64,000 nt of DNA. It comes from Hexactinellida sp. DTS-2022. Taxonomy: Eukaryota > Porifera > Hexactinellida. This document shows, piece by piece, positions 30,013 through 43,299 of this stretch. The DNA lies in NCBI GenBank assembly GCA_028753945.1, contig JAPNXP010000009.1, forward strand, positions 2,108,001-2,172,000. Direction: 5' to 3'. Position 1 is the first letter of the stretch. Every line of letters begins with the position of its first letter. The translations under genes and the position numbers were made by a program. The notes below the pieces were generated by a model. It ran no database searches, had not been told where the DNA came from, and saw nothing but the letters and a program-made list of their open reading frames with translations.

Positions 30013-31278
30013 TTAGTGTACTTTGTACTGATTTACGTGTTTAATACAGTTAGCAGTGCATAGCGGAATCTCCAGAGACACCTGTGTACCAGGAGACAAT
30101 AAAATATTATTACATTTCAAATCGAAGTCACGAGGTCGAGAGAAAAAGGTAAGAAATGTATCGTAAAAAAATTTCCTACAGGGACATTCAAAGCCTGCAT
30201 CCAATTTCTTAATGAGGCGAAACGGTATAATCTTCCTAAAACATCTAATTATATCTGGTTTTGATTTGAGTTTTCTAAATGCCAGCTCGAAGAGAGAGGG
30301 CAGCGACACATTTCCATGGTTAGATTTAATGCCAGTGCCATTGAATGGGTTTTGGGTTATATCTAAGAGACTTAGCTTATTTAGTTTGAAGATGGAGATT
30401 GGGAGAGATATCAGCAAATTAGAATGAAGCTTAAGGGACTCAAGTTTTTGAAACAAGATTAAGTTAGGGTTCAACTCAGTAAGTTTGTTGGAAGAAAGAT
30501 TCAAAGAGCAGAGTTCGGAAAATCCATAGAACTCGATGCATAGTGCAGAAATATTGTTATTAGAAAGGTCTAGGTTGGTAAGATGCTCAGCGAGTTGACC
30601 GGAACCGAATTCTTCTGGTAAACTTTCCAAATCGTTACTCATTAAAACTAAAGAACTCAGTTTCATTTGGTTGATGCATTTAGGCAGCTCTTTGAGTTTA
30701 TTCATTGAAAGATCCAATTCTCTCAGATTGTTCAGTCTTGATAATCGCCCATCGAATTTAATCAATCCTACATTTCTTGCCGTAAATTTATTCAATGAGT
30801 TAGGAAGTACGGTTAGAGGATATTTGGACTTTGTACTTACGTGAATAAAAGTCGGATCAGGTCTAATATCCTTCAGTCTTATGGGACACATTGAAGACAA
30901 AGGTTCAAAGTCTTCTGAAGAATCTCTTTCATCTAGTTGCATTCTCTCAAGAATAAACACCAGTTTATTAATGTCGTCAGGGTTCCCCTTGCTGATGCTG
31001 AGACTGTGAGGAGGATCTGAAAATTTCAAAGTTGTCATTCCTTGGTTTGAAAACTTCTTTGTTACTTCCAGTATGTTTTCGTCCAGCTTGTATCTGGTAT
31101 CACGGAGCTTGGACCCTGTACCGCTTGATACGATTAAGTAGTGCACTGTTGAGGCTTCATTGAGAAATCCAGTCTTCTGGGGAACCTTCTTAGCTAGATA
31201 AATATGTGCTTTGCTTTTTGTAGGCTTGTAATTTGGATTTTTATAATAGCTCAGCTGAAGTTCACATTTGAAACGCAT
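30013..31278 (-). CDS. LRR1: LRR1-type substrate receptor of CUL2 ligase
   Basis: 421 residues, intronless. The N-terminal ~130 residues (MRFKCELQLSYY..., DTRYKLDENILEVTKKF, LKFSDPPHSLSISKG) match the non-LRR start of LRR1/PPIL5. Leucine-rich repeats follow at about 150-315 (LRELDLSMNKLKELP, LTNLDLSNNNISAL, LCSLNLSSNKLTEL, LESLKLHSNLLISLP). The C-terminal domain has IIPFRLIKKLDAGFECPCRKF and a late ANC motif, aligned with the human C-terminus. In animals LRR1 with CUL2-RBX1 ubiquitinates MCM7 to unload the CMG helicase at the end of replication. Length equals the human protein (414). A generic LRR protein is the alternative, but the matching terminal domains argue against it. Confidence 0.86.
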   Translation of the reverse strand: MRFKCELQLSYYKNPNYKPTKSKAHIYLAKKVPQKTGFLNEASTVHYLIVSSGTGSKLRDTRYKLDENILEVTKKFSNQGMTTLKFSDPPHSLSISKGNPDDINKLVFILERMQLDERDSSEDFEPLSSMCPIRLKDIRPDPTFIHVSTKSKYPLTVLPNSLNKFTARNVGLIKFDGRLSRLNNLRELDLSMNKLKELPKCINQMKLSSLVLMSNDLESLPEEFGSGQLAEHLTNLDLSNNNISALCIEFYGFSELCSLNLSSNKLTELNPNLILFQKLESLKLHSNLLISLPISIFKLNKLSLLDITQNPFNGTGIKSNHGNVSLPSLFELAFRKLKSKPDIIRCFRKIIPFRLIKKLDAGFECPCRKFFYDTFLTFFSRPRDFDLKCNNILLSPGTQVSLEIPLCTANCIKHVNQYKVH

Positions 31279-31954
31279 GGCGTGGTGGTTCTAATATTGG
31301 TAAATATATTTATCAATAAATGAAGGTTAATCCCCATGAAACCACTTGTTTCGGTAACAGGCACCGGGACAAACATACAATACAATTAAATGATGAATTC
31401 CATAAACCAGTGTCCTTAATTTGTAAAAATGTTAGGGATTTATTTCGATAGTTTTATATATTATGTCAGTGGCGTGGATAGGGATGGAGCAAGTGGTGCA
31501 AAGCTACACATCTCAAAACTAGCTCTAGTAGTCATGGGCGTAGGGATGGGGGGTCTGGGGGGGCAGTTGCCCCCCCCCCCTAGCTCAGCCATTTTCAGAC
31601 CCAGACCTCCTTGAAGTCGCTCGCTACGCTCGCAAGTTGTACATTTGCCCCCCCCCCCACCATAGATTTGGGCCTGGCTTAGGCTGGCTACGCCCTTGGT
31701 AGTAGTACGTCGGCACAGTAAAAAGCTTTTTTATTAATTTATAATTTCAAAGGGAAAAGGAAAACGCTGACCTAAACAACACAAGCATGGGCGCCCAACC
31801 CGGAGGGCAGTGGCGGTCGCAGGATATGATCAGCCCGGGGCAGGGGCGGGGCTACGATTTAGCCTCCGGGGCATGTTTTGCTTTATGTTCTAAGGAACAG
31901 TGCTTCTACATCACAAACGTCCAACTGGATGGAAACCACCCTTAAACTTGTGAA
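31279..31954. other. LRR1 upstream region with G/C-run MITE remnant
   Basis: No second gene. 31535-31700 contains GGGCGTAGGGATGGGGGG...CCCCCC and later GGCTACGCCC, an inverted pair around homopolymer runs, so probably a small TIR element. Related GGGCGTAG ends occur at about 49665 and 62877. Confidence 0.5.
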
Positions 31955-32014
31955 TTCGAGCTGGCTTCTATTTGATTGTATTACTATATAATGGATTAAA
32001 GCAAATTAAAAAAA

Positions 32015-32130
32015 ATCCAAAATTGCAGCCTGTGCCGACGCATGTTCCTTTGGTGGCACTATATTTGGTGGTGGTTTATTGATAGTGGCTCCATAGGAAC
32101 ATGCTGTCGGCTCAGCTGCAATTTTGGATT
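32015..32130. repeat. First of 17 array hairpins (~115 bp each)
   Basis: Left arm ATCCAAAATTGCAGCCTGTG... to GGCACTAT, short loop, right arm ATAGTG... to GCTGCAATTTTGGAT. Further copies start near 34027, 35513, 36845, 38069, 39553, 40661, 41453, 42853, 44283, 45719, 51873, 53309, 54522, 56208 and, inverted, 58686 and 59530. Most copies keep the same single-base bulge (GACGCATG against GACAGCATG) and the same internal mismatch (TTGGTGGC against TTGGAGGC). Stem length is about 47 bp. Confidence 0.88.
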
Positions 32131-32330
32131 TTTTTTCGCCATGTCATCATCACTATGAAGGTGTTAAATTATTTCAGAAAGGTGTTTCAAAAGGCAACGA
32201 CCCTTAGTGAGTTGGAAGTCTCCATTTAGCTCACTATATTTGAGAGATATTCAAGTTTCAGTAGAATATAATCTGTGATGACTCAGCATTTTTTAAGTGC
32301 GTGTTGGGTATTCACCCAACTCCAACCAAC

Positions 32331-32961
32331 CAGTGATGTGCTCCGTTACTAAATCTTCCGTTACTCCGTTACTCCGTTACCGTTACTTTATATCTCCCGT
32401 TACCGTTACTCCGTTACCGTTACTTTATTTGTTCCGTTACCGTTATTCCGTTACCGTTATTTATTTTTCTCCCGTTACTTTACTCCGTTACCGTTACTTA
32501 ATTTCTTCCGTAGCCGTTACTCCGTTACTTTTGTTAATTTTATCCGTTTACCTTTATTCAGTACAGTTACCTTAATGTAACGGTAACTGATTTAAAATAA
32601 CGTTGTAATGGCAAAGGAATAAGTTTAACGTAGTAACTGTTACTGTGTTACAGTAATGTAATGGTAAGAGTAACTGATTAAAGATAATGGTACCTAGTTA
32701 AAAGTAACGGATGTCCGTTACCGTTACTTTTTTCCCGTTACAGTTACTCGGCGATGCCCGTTACCGTTACTTTTTTCCGTTACCGTTACTCCGCGACGCC
32801 CGTTACCGTTACTTTTTTCCGTTACCGTTACTTGTCGACACCCGTTACCGTTACTTTTGCCGTTACCGTTACCGTTACCGTTACCGTTACCGTTACCGTT
32901 ACCGTTACCGTTACCGTTACCGTTACCGTTACTCCGTTACTAGTAACGGAGCACATCACTG
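32331..32961. mobile_element. hAT MITE with (GTTACC)n core, TSD CAACCAAC
   Basis: Ends CAGTGATGTGCTCCGTTACT and AGTAACGGAGCACATCACTG. Perfect 8-bp duplications CAACCAAC at 32323-32330 and 32962-32969. Other monomers (for example near 38365 and 39855) show the uninterrupted site. The inside is a degenerate, then perfect, GTTACC repeat (about 12 perfect units at 32860-32932). Confidence 0.94.
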
Positions 32962-35900
32962 CAACCAACCCATGCGAATTATTTAATTCACAAAATTGTA
33001 AAAATACATTTTTTTGACGATGTCATCATCACCTCATGGTGTCAAGACCCACTTGTATAGGTGGTACGTGACATAAGGACCAATTGATAAATTGAAAGTT
33101 TGTTTCTATCTTGTATCATCTCTGAGATTAATGAAATTTAGCTAATTAGTATAAATATTGAATTAATACATTAATAATTTAACACTATTATTATGTACAG
33201 CAAAATAAATTATGTTCAATTATTTGCACTTATTATTAATTTAAATCGAATTTCACTATCATATTTGAATTCAGCGCACTCGATAACCCCAATAATCCAA
33301 TTGGAACCGTCTATAAGTTAAATACAAAAGGAATTAATTATAATTAATTACGTCAGTACATTAATTGTGCAAGAATATTCTCGCCGAAATAAATATAATC
33401 ACTTAATCTGTCGTTGTTGTGGAATGTAAAATCTTAACGGTTCCATCATAAACAATCTTTAGTTTAATGCCATTCATTCATTACTTATTGATAATAAATT
33501 AAATTATTAGTTATTTATTTTAGCAATGTTATCCACGGTGAGTTGAGTAAAGTCAACAAATTCCTTATATAAATTAATTTAAATAGAAGCCAGCTGGAAT
33601 TTATAAGTTAAATCAATATATTTATCGCAAGTTGAAACAATAGAATAAGATTTAACAAGTCAAATCAATATAATCATTACAAGTTGAAACAATAGAATTA
33701 GATTTAACACTTTCAATGGAACTGAAGTGTTAGTAAACAAAGGAAACTTGCAACTCTATTGTGGCACTAACGAAACCCAATTTAAAAATTCGTGCACTGT
33801 GAAAAGGTGTACAATTTAATTCTCTATCCGTACATGTAAATTTTATCAAGCTCAATATTAATTATTTCATGTTATGAGCTATAATTAGTTTAAATAGGTG
33901 TTGAAATCATTTGATAAAAAATCGTAACCCCAGGTGCAAATTAGACGGTCCCTCCGCAACTACATGCCAAGTTTCAGCCCTCAATGTATAAAGGTGTGCC
34001 CAGGGCACCGTCTACGGAGAAAAAAAATCCAAAATTGCAGCCTGTGCCGACGCATGTTCCTTTGGTGGCACTACATTTTGTTGGTTGTTTATTTATAGTG
34101 CCTCCAAAAGAACATTCTGTCGGCGCAGGCTGCAATTTTGGATTTTTTTTCGCCATGTCATCATCACTATGAAGGTGTTAAATTATTTCAAAAAGGTGTT
34201 ACAGAAGGCATCGACCCTTAGAGTGGTGGAAGTTTCCATTTAGTTCATCTAATTTTAGAGATATTCAATTTTGAGTAAAATATAATAGCTGATGACTCAG
34301 CATTTTTTATGTGTGTGTTGGGTCATCACCCAACATCAACTAACCCATTTTAAATATCGAATTAAAAAAATTGTAAAAGTACATTTTTTTGACGATGTCA
34401 TAATCACCTCAAGGTGTCAAGACCCACTTGTATAGGTGGTACCTGGCATAAGGACCAATTGATAAATTGAAAGTTTGTTTCTATCTTGTATCATCTCTGA
34501 GATTAATGAAATTTATCTAGTTAGTATAAATATTTAATTTATTTATTTATTATTTAACACCATTATTATATACAGCAAAATAAATTAAGTTCAATTATTT
34601 GCAATTATTATTAATTTAAATTGAATTTCACTATAATATTTGAATTCCACGCACTCGATAACCCCAATAATCTATTTGGAACCGTCTATAAGTTAAATAC
34701 AAAATGAATTAATTATAATTAATTAAGTCAGTCATTAATTGTGCAAGAATATTCTCGCCGAAATAAATATAATCACTTAATCTGTCGTTGTTGTGGAATG
34801 TAAATCTTAACGGTTCTATCATAAACCATCTTTAGTTTAATGCCATTCATTCATTATGTATTGATAATAAATTATATTATTAGTTATTTATTTTAGCAAT
34901 GTTATCCATGGTTGGTTGAGTTGAGCCAACAAATTCCTTATATTATATTATTTAATTTAATCAATTGTATAGTAATACTAAAATTAAATAGAAGCCAGCT
35001 GGAATTTATAAGTTAAATCAATATAATTATCGCAAGTTGAATCACTAGAGTAGGATTTAACAAGTTAAATCAATATAATTATTACAAGTTGAAACAATAG
35101 AATTAGATTTAACACTTTACTGAAATTGAAGTGTCAGTAAACAAAGAAATTTCAACCCCCATTTATGGCAGAAATTGACCCCTTTATTGAAAAATTTCTT
35201 CTCCCATCAGACGCAGAATTTTATGGCGAATCCAAATGTGAAATAAAATTTTGGGGTTTAGTAAAACATTTTTTGAGTTATGGACCAGACAAATTTTGAA
35301 AGGTGTTAAAGATGTGTCAAAAATTTGTTAATACAAAATCGTAACCCCAGGTGCAAATTAGACGTCGACTCCGAATCTACATGCCAAGTTTCAGCCCTCC
35401 ATGTATACAGGTGTGGCCAGGGCACCTGCTACGGAGAAATAATAATAATATAAATAAAGGCAGTGATTCTAATACTGGGCCACTATACTATAGTATAGTC
35501 GGCACAGTAAAAAATCCAAAATTGCAGCCTGCGCCGACGCATGTTCCTTTGGTGGCACAATATTTTGTTGGTGGTTTATTGATAGTGCCTCCAATGAAAC
35601 ATGCTGTCGGCACAGCTGCAATTTGGATTTTTTTTCAGCCATGTCATCATCACTATGAAGGTGTTAAATTATTTCAAAAAGGTGTTACAGAAGGCATCGA
35701 CCCTTAGAGTGGTGGAAGTTTCGTTTTAGTTCACTTCATTTCAAAGATATTCAAGTTTGAGTAGAATATACTAGCTGATGACTCAGCATTTTTTATGTCC
35801 GTGTTGGGTGATCACCGCAAACCAACCGACCCATTTGAATTATATGTATAATTCACAAAATTGTGAAAACACAATTTTTTTACGATGTCATCATCACCTC

Positions 35901-38900
35901 AAGGTGTCAAGACCCACTTGTATAGGTGGCACGTGCCATAAGGACCAATTGATAAATTGAAAGTTTGTTTCTATTTTCTATGATCTCTGAGATTTATGAT
36001 ATTTAATTAATTAGTATATATAATTATTAATATTATTTATAATTTAACACCAATTTCAATGTCAACTTATATTTATTAAGTTTAATTATTTTGTCATAAA
36101 TAATAAATAAATTAATTTGGCTATCAAATTTCAATTCCGCGCACTCGATAACCCCTAATAAACAAATTGGGAGCATCTATATAAGTCATATACTGACTGA
36201 ATTAATTATAATTAATTACGTCAGTATATTAACAGTGCAATAATATTCTCGCAGAAGTAAATAAAATCACATAATCTGTCGTTGTTATGGAATGTAAAAT
36301 CTCGGTTTTCAATTGGAAAATAGAAGCCTACTCGATCTCACAAGTTGAATCAATATAATAATAACGAGTTGAAACAATAGAATTAGATTTAACACTTTCA
36401 ATTGAACTGAAGTGTTAGTAAACAAAGAAATTTCAACTCCCATTTATGGCAGAAATAAAACACTTTATTGAAAGTTTTCTTCTCCCATCAGACGCAGAAT
36501 TTTATGGTGAATCTAAATGTGAAAAGAAATTTGGGGGTTTAGTAAACCAATTTTCTAGTTATGGACCAGACAAATTTTGAAAGGTGTAAAAAATGTGTCC
36601 AAAATTTGTTAATAAAAAACCGTAACCCCAGGTGCTAATTAGAAGGACCTTTCACATCTACATGCCAAGTTTCAGCCCTCGATGTATAAAGGTGTGGCCA
36701 GGGCACCTGCTACGGAGAAAAAATAATAATAAAGGCAGTGATTCCAATACTGGGCCACTATACTATAGTATAGTCGGCACAGTAAAAATATTAAAGGCAG
36801 TAAGATTAGAACTGGGCCACTATACTATAGTATAGTCGGCACAGTAATAAAAAATCCAAAATTGCACCCTGTGCCGACGCATGTTCCTTTGGTGGCACTA
36901 TATTTTGTTGGTTGTTTATTGATAGTGCCTCCAAAGGAACATGCTGTCGGCGCAGGCTGCAATTTTGGATTTTTTTTCGCCATGTCATCATCACTATGAA
37001 GGTGTTAAAATCTATCAAAAGGTGTTATAGAAGGCATCGACCCTTAGAGTGGCGGAAGTTTCCATTTAGTTCACTTCATTTTAGAGATATTCAAGTTTGA
37101 GTAGAATATAATAGCTGATGACTCAGCATTTTTTATGTGAGTGTTGGGTCATCACCCAACTTCAAATAATCCATTTTAAATATCGAATTAACAAAATTGT
37201 AAAAACACATTTTTTTACGATGTCATCATCACCTCAAGGTGTCAATACCCATTTGTAGAGGTGTTACGTGACATTGGGATCAATTGATAAATTGGAAGTT
37301 TGTTTCTATCTTTTTTGAATTCTGAGATTTATGATATTTAATTAATTAGTATAAATAAATATTAATATTATTTATAATATAACACCAATTTCAATGTCAA
37401 CTTACAATTATTAAGTTAAATTATTTTGTCATAAATAAATAATTAATTAATTTGGTAATCAAATTTCAATTCCGCACACTCGATAACCCCTAATACACAA
37501 ATTGGAAGTATCTATATAAGTCATATACTGACTGAATTAATTATAATAAATTACGTCAGTCTATTAACAGTGCAAGAATATTCTCGCAGAAATAAATATA
37601 ATCACTTAATCTGTCGTTGTTGTGGAATGTAAAATCTTAGGTTTCAATTAGAAAATAGAAGCCTACTCGATCTCACAAGTTGAATCAATATAATTATTAC
37701 AAGTTGAAATAATGGAATTAGATTCACAGTTTTACTGAAATTGAAGTGTGAGTAAACAAAGAAATTTCAACCCCCATTAATGGCAGAAATAAAACTCTTT
37801 ATTAAAAGTTTTCTTCTCCCATCAGACGCAAAATTTTATGGTGAATCCAAATGTGGAATAAAATTTGGGGGTTTAGTAAAATATTTTTTGAGTTATGGAC
37901 CAGACAAATTTTGAAAGGTGTTAAAGATGTGTCAAAGATTTGTTAATCAAAAATCGTAACCCCAGGTGCAAATTAGACGGTCCCATCGCACCTACATGCC
38001 AAGTTTCAGCCCAACAACTATAAAGCTCAGGCCAGGGCACCGTCTACGGAGAAAAAAAAAAAAAAAAATTCAAAATTGCAGATGGGGCCGACGCATATTC
38101 CTTGGTGGCACTATATTTTGGTGGTGATTTATTGCTAGTGCCTCCAAAGGAACATGTTGTCGGCACAAGCTGCAATTTTGGATTTTTTTCCCCTTGTCAT
38201 CATCACTATGAAGGTGTTAAAGTATTTCAGAAAGGTGTTTCAGTAGGCAACGACCCTTAGAGTGGTGCAAGTTTCCATTTAGCTCACTTCATTTGAGAGA
38301 TATTCAAGTTTCAGTAGAATATGATATGTGATGACTCAGCATTTTTAAAGTGCGTATTGGGTATTCACCCAACTCCAACCAACACATGCGAATTATTTAA
38401 TTCACTAAATTGTAAAAATACATTTTTTTGACGATGTCATCATCACCTCAAGGTGTCAAGACTCACTTGTATAGGTGGTACGTGGCATAAGGACCAATTG
38501 ATAAATTGAAAGTTTGTTTCTATCTTGTATCATCTCTGAGATTAATGAAATTTAGCTAATTAGTATAAATATTTAATTAATAAATTAATAATTTAACATC
38601 ATTATTATGTACAGCAAAATAAATAAAGTTCAATTATTTGCACTTATTATTAATTTAAATCCAATTTCACTATCATATTTGAATTCAGCGCACTCGATAA
38701 CCCCAATAATCCAATTGGAACCGTCTATAAGTTAAATACAAAAGGAATTAATTATAATAAATTACGTCAGTACATTAATTGTGCAAGAATATTCTCGCGA
38801 AATAAATATAATCACTTTATCTGTCGTTGTTGTGGAATGTAAAATGTTAACGGTTCTATCATAAACCATCTGTAGTTTAATGCCATTCATTACTTATTGA

Positions 38901-39815
38901 TAATAAATTAAATTATTAGTTATTTATTTTAGCAATGTTATCCACGGTGAGTTGAGTAAAGTCAACAAATTCCTTATATAAATTAATTTAATTTAATCCA
39001 TTGTATAGTAATGCTAGAATTAAATAGAAGCCAGCTGGAATTTATAAGTTAAATCAATATAATTATCGCAAGTTGAATCACTAGAGTAGGATTTAACAAG
39101 TTAAATCAATATAATTATCGCAAGTTGAATCACTAGAGTAGGATTTAACAAGTTAAATCAAAATAATTATTACAGGTTGAAACAATAGAATTAGATTTAA
39201 CACTTTACTGAAATTGAAGTGTGAGTAAACAAAGAAATTTCAACCCCCATTTATGGCAGAAATTGACCCCTTTATTGGAAAATTTATTCTCCCATCAGAC
39301 GCAGAATTTTATGGCGAATCCAAATGTGAATTAAAATTTGGGGGTTTAGTAAAACATATTTTGTGTTGTGGACCAGACAAACTTTTAAAGGTGTTAAAGA
39401 TGTGTCAAAAATTTGTTAAACAAAAATCGTAACCCCAGGTGCAAATTAGACGGTCCCATCGCACCTACATGCAAAGTTTAAGCCCATCAACTATAAAGCT
39501 CAGGCCAGGGCACCGTCTACGGAGAAAAAAATAATAATAATAATAATAAAAAAATCCAAAATTGCAGCCTGTGCCGACGCATGTTCCTTTGGTGGCACTA
39601 TATTTGGTGGTGGTTTATTGATAGTGCCTCCAATGGAACATGCTGTCGGCACAGGCTGCAATTTTGGATTTTTTTTCGCCATGTCATCACCACTATGAAG
39701 GTGTTAAACTATTTCAGAAAAGTGATTCAAAAGGCAACGACCCTTAGTGAGTTGGAAGTTTCGTTTTAGCTCACTTCATTTGGGAGATATTCAAGTTTCA
39801 GTAGAATATAATATG

Positions 39816-39828
39816 TGCTGAGTCAGCA
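39816..39828. promoter_or_regulatory. Perfect 13-bp MARE in an array monomer
   Basis: TGCTGAGTCAGCA is the palindromic T-MARE bound by Maf and CNC bZIP dimers. In the other monomers the same position reads ATGACTCAGCA, the 11-bp NF-E2/Nrf-type consensus (for example 32278-32288 and 34292-34302, and near 35777, 37117, 38330, 41718, 43117, 44547, 50704, 52135, 53572 and 54785). Whether any factor binds is unknown. Confidence 0.5.
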
Positions 39829-42800
39829 TTTTTAGGTGCCGTTTGGGTATTCACCCAACTCCTACCAACCCATGCGAATTATTTAATTCACAAAATTGTA
39901 AAATACATTTTTTTGACGATGTCATAATCACCTCAAGGTGTCAAGACCCACTTGTATAGGTGGTACCTGGCATAAGGACCAATTGATAAATTGAAAGTTT
40001 GTTTCTATCTTGTATCATCTCTGAGATTAATGAAATTTATCTAATTAGTATAAATATTTTATTTATTTATTTATCATTTAACACCATTATTATATACAGC
40101 AAAATAAATTAAGTTCAATTATTTGCAATTATTATTAATTTAAATTGAATTTCGACTATAATATTTGAATTCCACGCACTCGATAACCCCAATAATCTAT
40201 TTGGAACCGTCTATAAGTTAAATACAAAATGAATTAATTATAATTAATTAAGTCAGTCATTAATTGTGCAAGAATATTCTCGCCGAAATAAATATAATCA
40301 CTTAATCTGTCGTTGTTGTGGTATGTAAAATCATAACGGTTCTATCATAAACCATCTTTAGTTTAATTCCATTCATTCATTAATTATTGATAATAAATTA
40401 AATTATTAGTTATTTATTTAAAAATTCGTGCACTGTGAAAAGGTGTAGAATTTAATTCTCTATCCGTACATGTAAATTTTATCAAGCTCAATTTTAATTA
40501 TTTCATGTAATGAGCCATAATTAGTTTAAATAGGTGTTAAAATTATTTGATGAAAAATCGTAACCCCAGGTGCAAATTAGACGGTCAATCCAAACCTACA
40601 TGCCAAGTTTCAGCCCTCAATGTATAAAGCTCTGGCCAGGGCACCGTCTACGGAGAAAAAATCAAAAATTGCAGCTGTGCCGACGCATGTTCCTTTGGTG
40701 GCACTATATTTTGGTGGTGGTTTATTGATAGTGCCTCCAATGGGACATGCTGTCAGCACAGCTGCAATTTTGGATTTTTTTTCGCCATGTCATCATCACT
40801 ATGAAGGTGTTAAAATAAGGTGTTAAAAATATCATTCATTAATTATTGATAATAAATTAAATTATTAGTTATTTATTTTAGCAATGTTATCCACGGTGAT
40901 TTGAGTTTAGTCAACAAAATCTTTATATCATTATATTTTATTTAATCCATTGTATAGTAATACTACAATTAAATAGAAGCCAGCTGGAATTTATAAGTTG
41001 AATCAATATATTTATCTCAAGTTGAAACAATAGAGTAAGATTTAACAAGTTAAATCAATATAATTATTACAAGTTGAAACAATAGAATTAGATTTAACAC
41101 TTTTACTGAAATTGAAGTGTGAGTAAACAAAGAAATTTCAACCCCCATTTATGGCAGAAATTGACACCTTTATTGAAATATTTTTTCTCCCATCAGACGC
41201 AGAATTTTATGGTGAATCCAAATGTGAAATAAAATTTGGGGGTTTAGTAAAACATATTTTGAGTTATGGACCAGACAAATTTTGAAAGGTGTTAAAGATG
41301 TGTCAAAAATTCGTTAATCAAAAATCGTAACCCCAGGTGCAAATTAGACGGTCCCATCGCACCTACAAGCCAAGTTTCAGCCCATCAACTATAAAGCTCA
41401 GGCCAGGGCACCGTCTACGGAGAAAAATAAATAAAAAATAAAATAATAAAAAATCCAAAATTGCAGCCTGTGCCGACGCATGATCCTTTGGTGGCACTAT
41501 ATTTTGTTGTTGGTTTATTGATAGTGCCTCCAAAGGAACAAGCTGTCGGCACAGGCTGCAATTTTGGATTTTTTTTTTCGCCATGTCATCATCACTATGA
41601 AGGTGTTAAATTATTTCAGAAATGTGTTTCAGAAGGCAACGACCCTTTAGAGTGGTGGAAGTTTCCATTCAGCTCACTTCATTAAAGAGATATTCAAGTT
41701 TCAGTAGAATATAATATGTGATGACTCAGCATTTTTTATGTGCGTGTTGGGTGATCTTCCAAAACAACCGTCCCATTTGAATTATATAATTCACAAAATT
41801 GTGAAAACACATTTTTTAACGATGTCATCATCACCTCAAGGTGTCAAGACCCACTTGTATAGGTGGCACGTGTCATAAGGACCAATTGATATATTGAAAG
41901 TTTGTTTCTATCTTCCATGATCTCTGAGATTTATGATATTTAATTAATTAGTATAAATAATTATTAATATTATTTATAATATGACACCAATTTCAATGTC
42001 AACATACAATTATTAAGTTCAATTATTTTGTCATAAATAATTAATTAATTAATTTATCTATCAAATTTCAATTCCGCACACTCGATAACCTCTAATATAC
42101 AAATTGGAAGCTTCTATATAAGTTAAATACAAACTGAATTATTTATGATTAATTACGTCAGTATATTAACAGTGCAATTATATTCTCGCAGAAGTAAATA
42201 TAATCACATAATATGTCGTTGTTATGAAATATATAATCTTAATTTTCAATTGCAAAATAGAAGCCAGCTTGAATTCACAAGTTAAATCAATATAATTATA
42301 GCAAGTTGAATCACTAGAGTAGGATTTAACAAGTTAAATCAATATAATTATTACAAGTTGAAACAATGGAATTAGATTTAACACTTTACTGAAATTGAAG
42401 TGTGAGTAATCAAAGAAATTTCAACCCCCATTTATGGCAGAAATTGACCCCTTTATTGGAAAATTTATTCTCCCATCAGACGCAGAATTTTATGGCGAAT
42501 CCAAATATGAAATAAAATTTGGGGGTTTAGTAAAACATATTTTGAGTTATGGACCAGACAAATTTTGAAAGGTGTTAAAGATGTGTCCAAAATTTGTTAA
42601 TCAAAAATCGTAACCCCAGGTGCAAATTAGACGGTCCCATCGCACCTACATGCAAAGTTTAAGCCCATCAACTATAAAGCTCTGGCCAGGGCACCGTCTA
42701 CGGAGAAAAAATAATAAAAATAAAAATAAAGGCAGTGATTCTAATACTGGGCCACTATACTATAGTATAGTCGGCACAGTAATAATAATATTATTAAAGG

Positions 42801-43299
42801 CAGTAAGATTAGAACTGGGCCACTATACTATAGTATAGTCGGCACAGTAAAAACAAAATTGCAGCCTGTGCCGACGCATGTTCCTTTGGTGGCACTATAT
42901 TTTGGTGGTGTTTTATTGATAGTGCCTCCAATGGAACATGCTGTCGGCACAGGCTGCAATTTTGGATTTTTTTTTCGCCAAGTCATCATCACTATAAAGG
43001 TGTTAAATTTTTTCAGAAAGGTGTTTCAGAAGGCTACGACCCTTAGAGTGGTAGAAGTTTCGTTTTAGCTCACTTCATTTTAGAGATATTCAAGTTTAAG
43101 TAGAATATAATATGTGATGACTCAGCATTTTTTATGTGCGTGTTGGGTGATCTTCCAAAACAACCGTCCCATTTGAATTATATAATTCACAAAATTGTGA
43201 AAACACATTTTTTTAACGATGTCATCATCACCTCAAGGTGTCAAGACCCACTTGTATAGGTGGCACGTGCCATAAGGACCAATTGATATATTGAAAGTT

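Noticed and set aside
32711..33017. Two overlapping frames rich in Arg-Tyr or Thr-Val
   Set aside because: Translations of the GTTACC repeat.
34400..34600. CTGATGA near TGACTCAGCA in array monomers as a hammerhead core
   Set aside because: No GAAA follows at a workable distance and no flanking stems form; the motif is part of the bZIP-like site.
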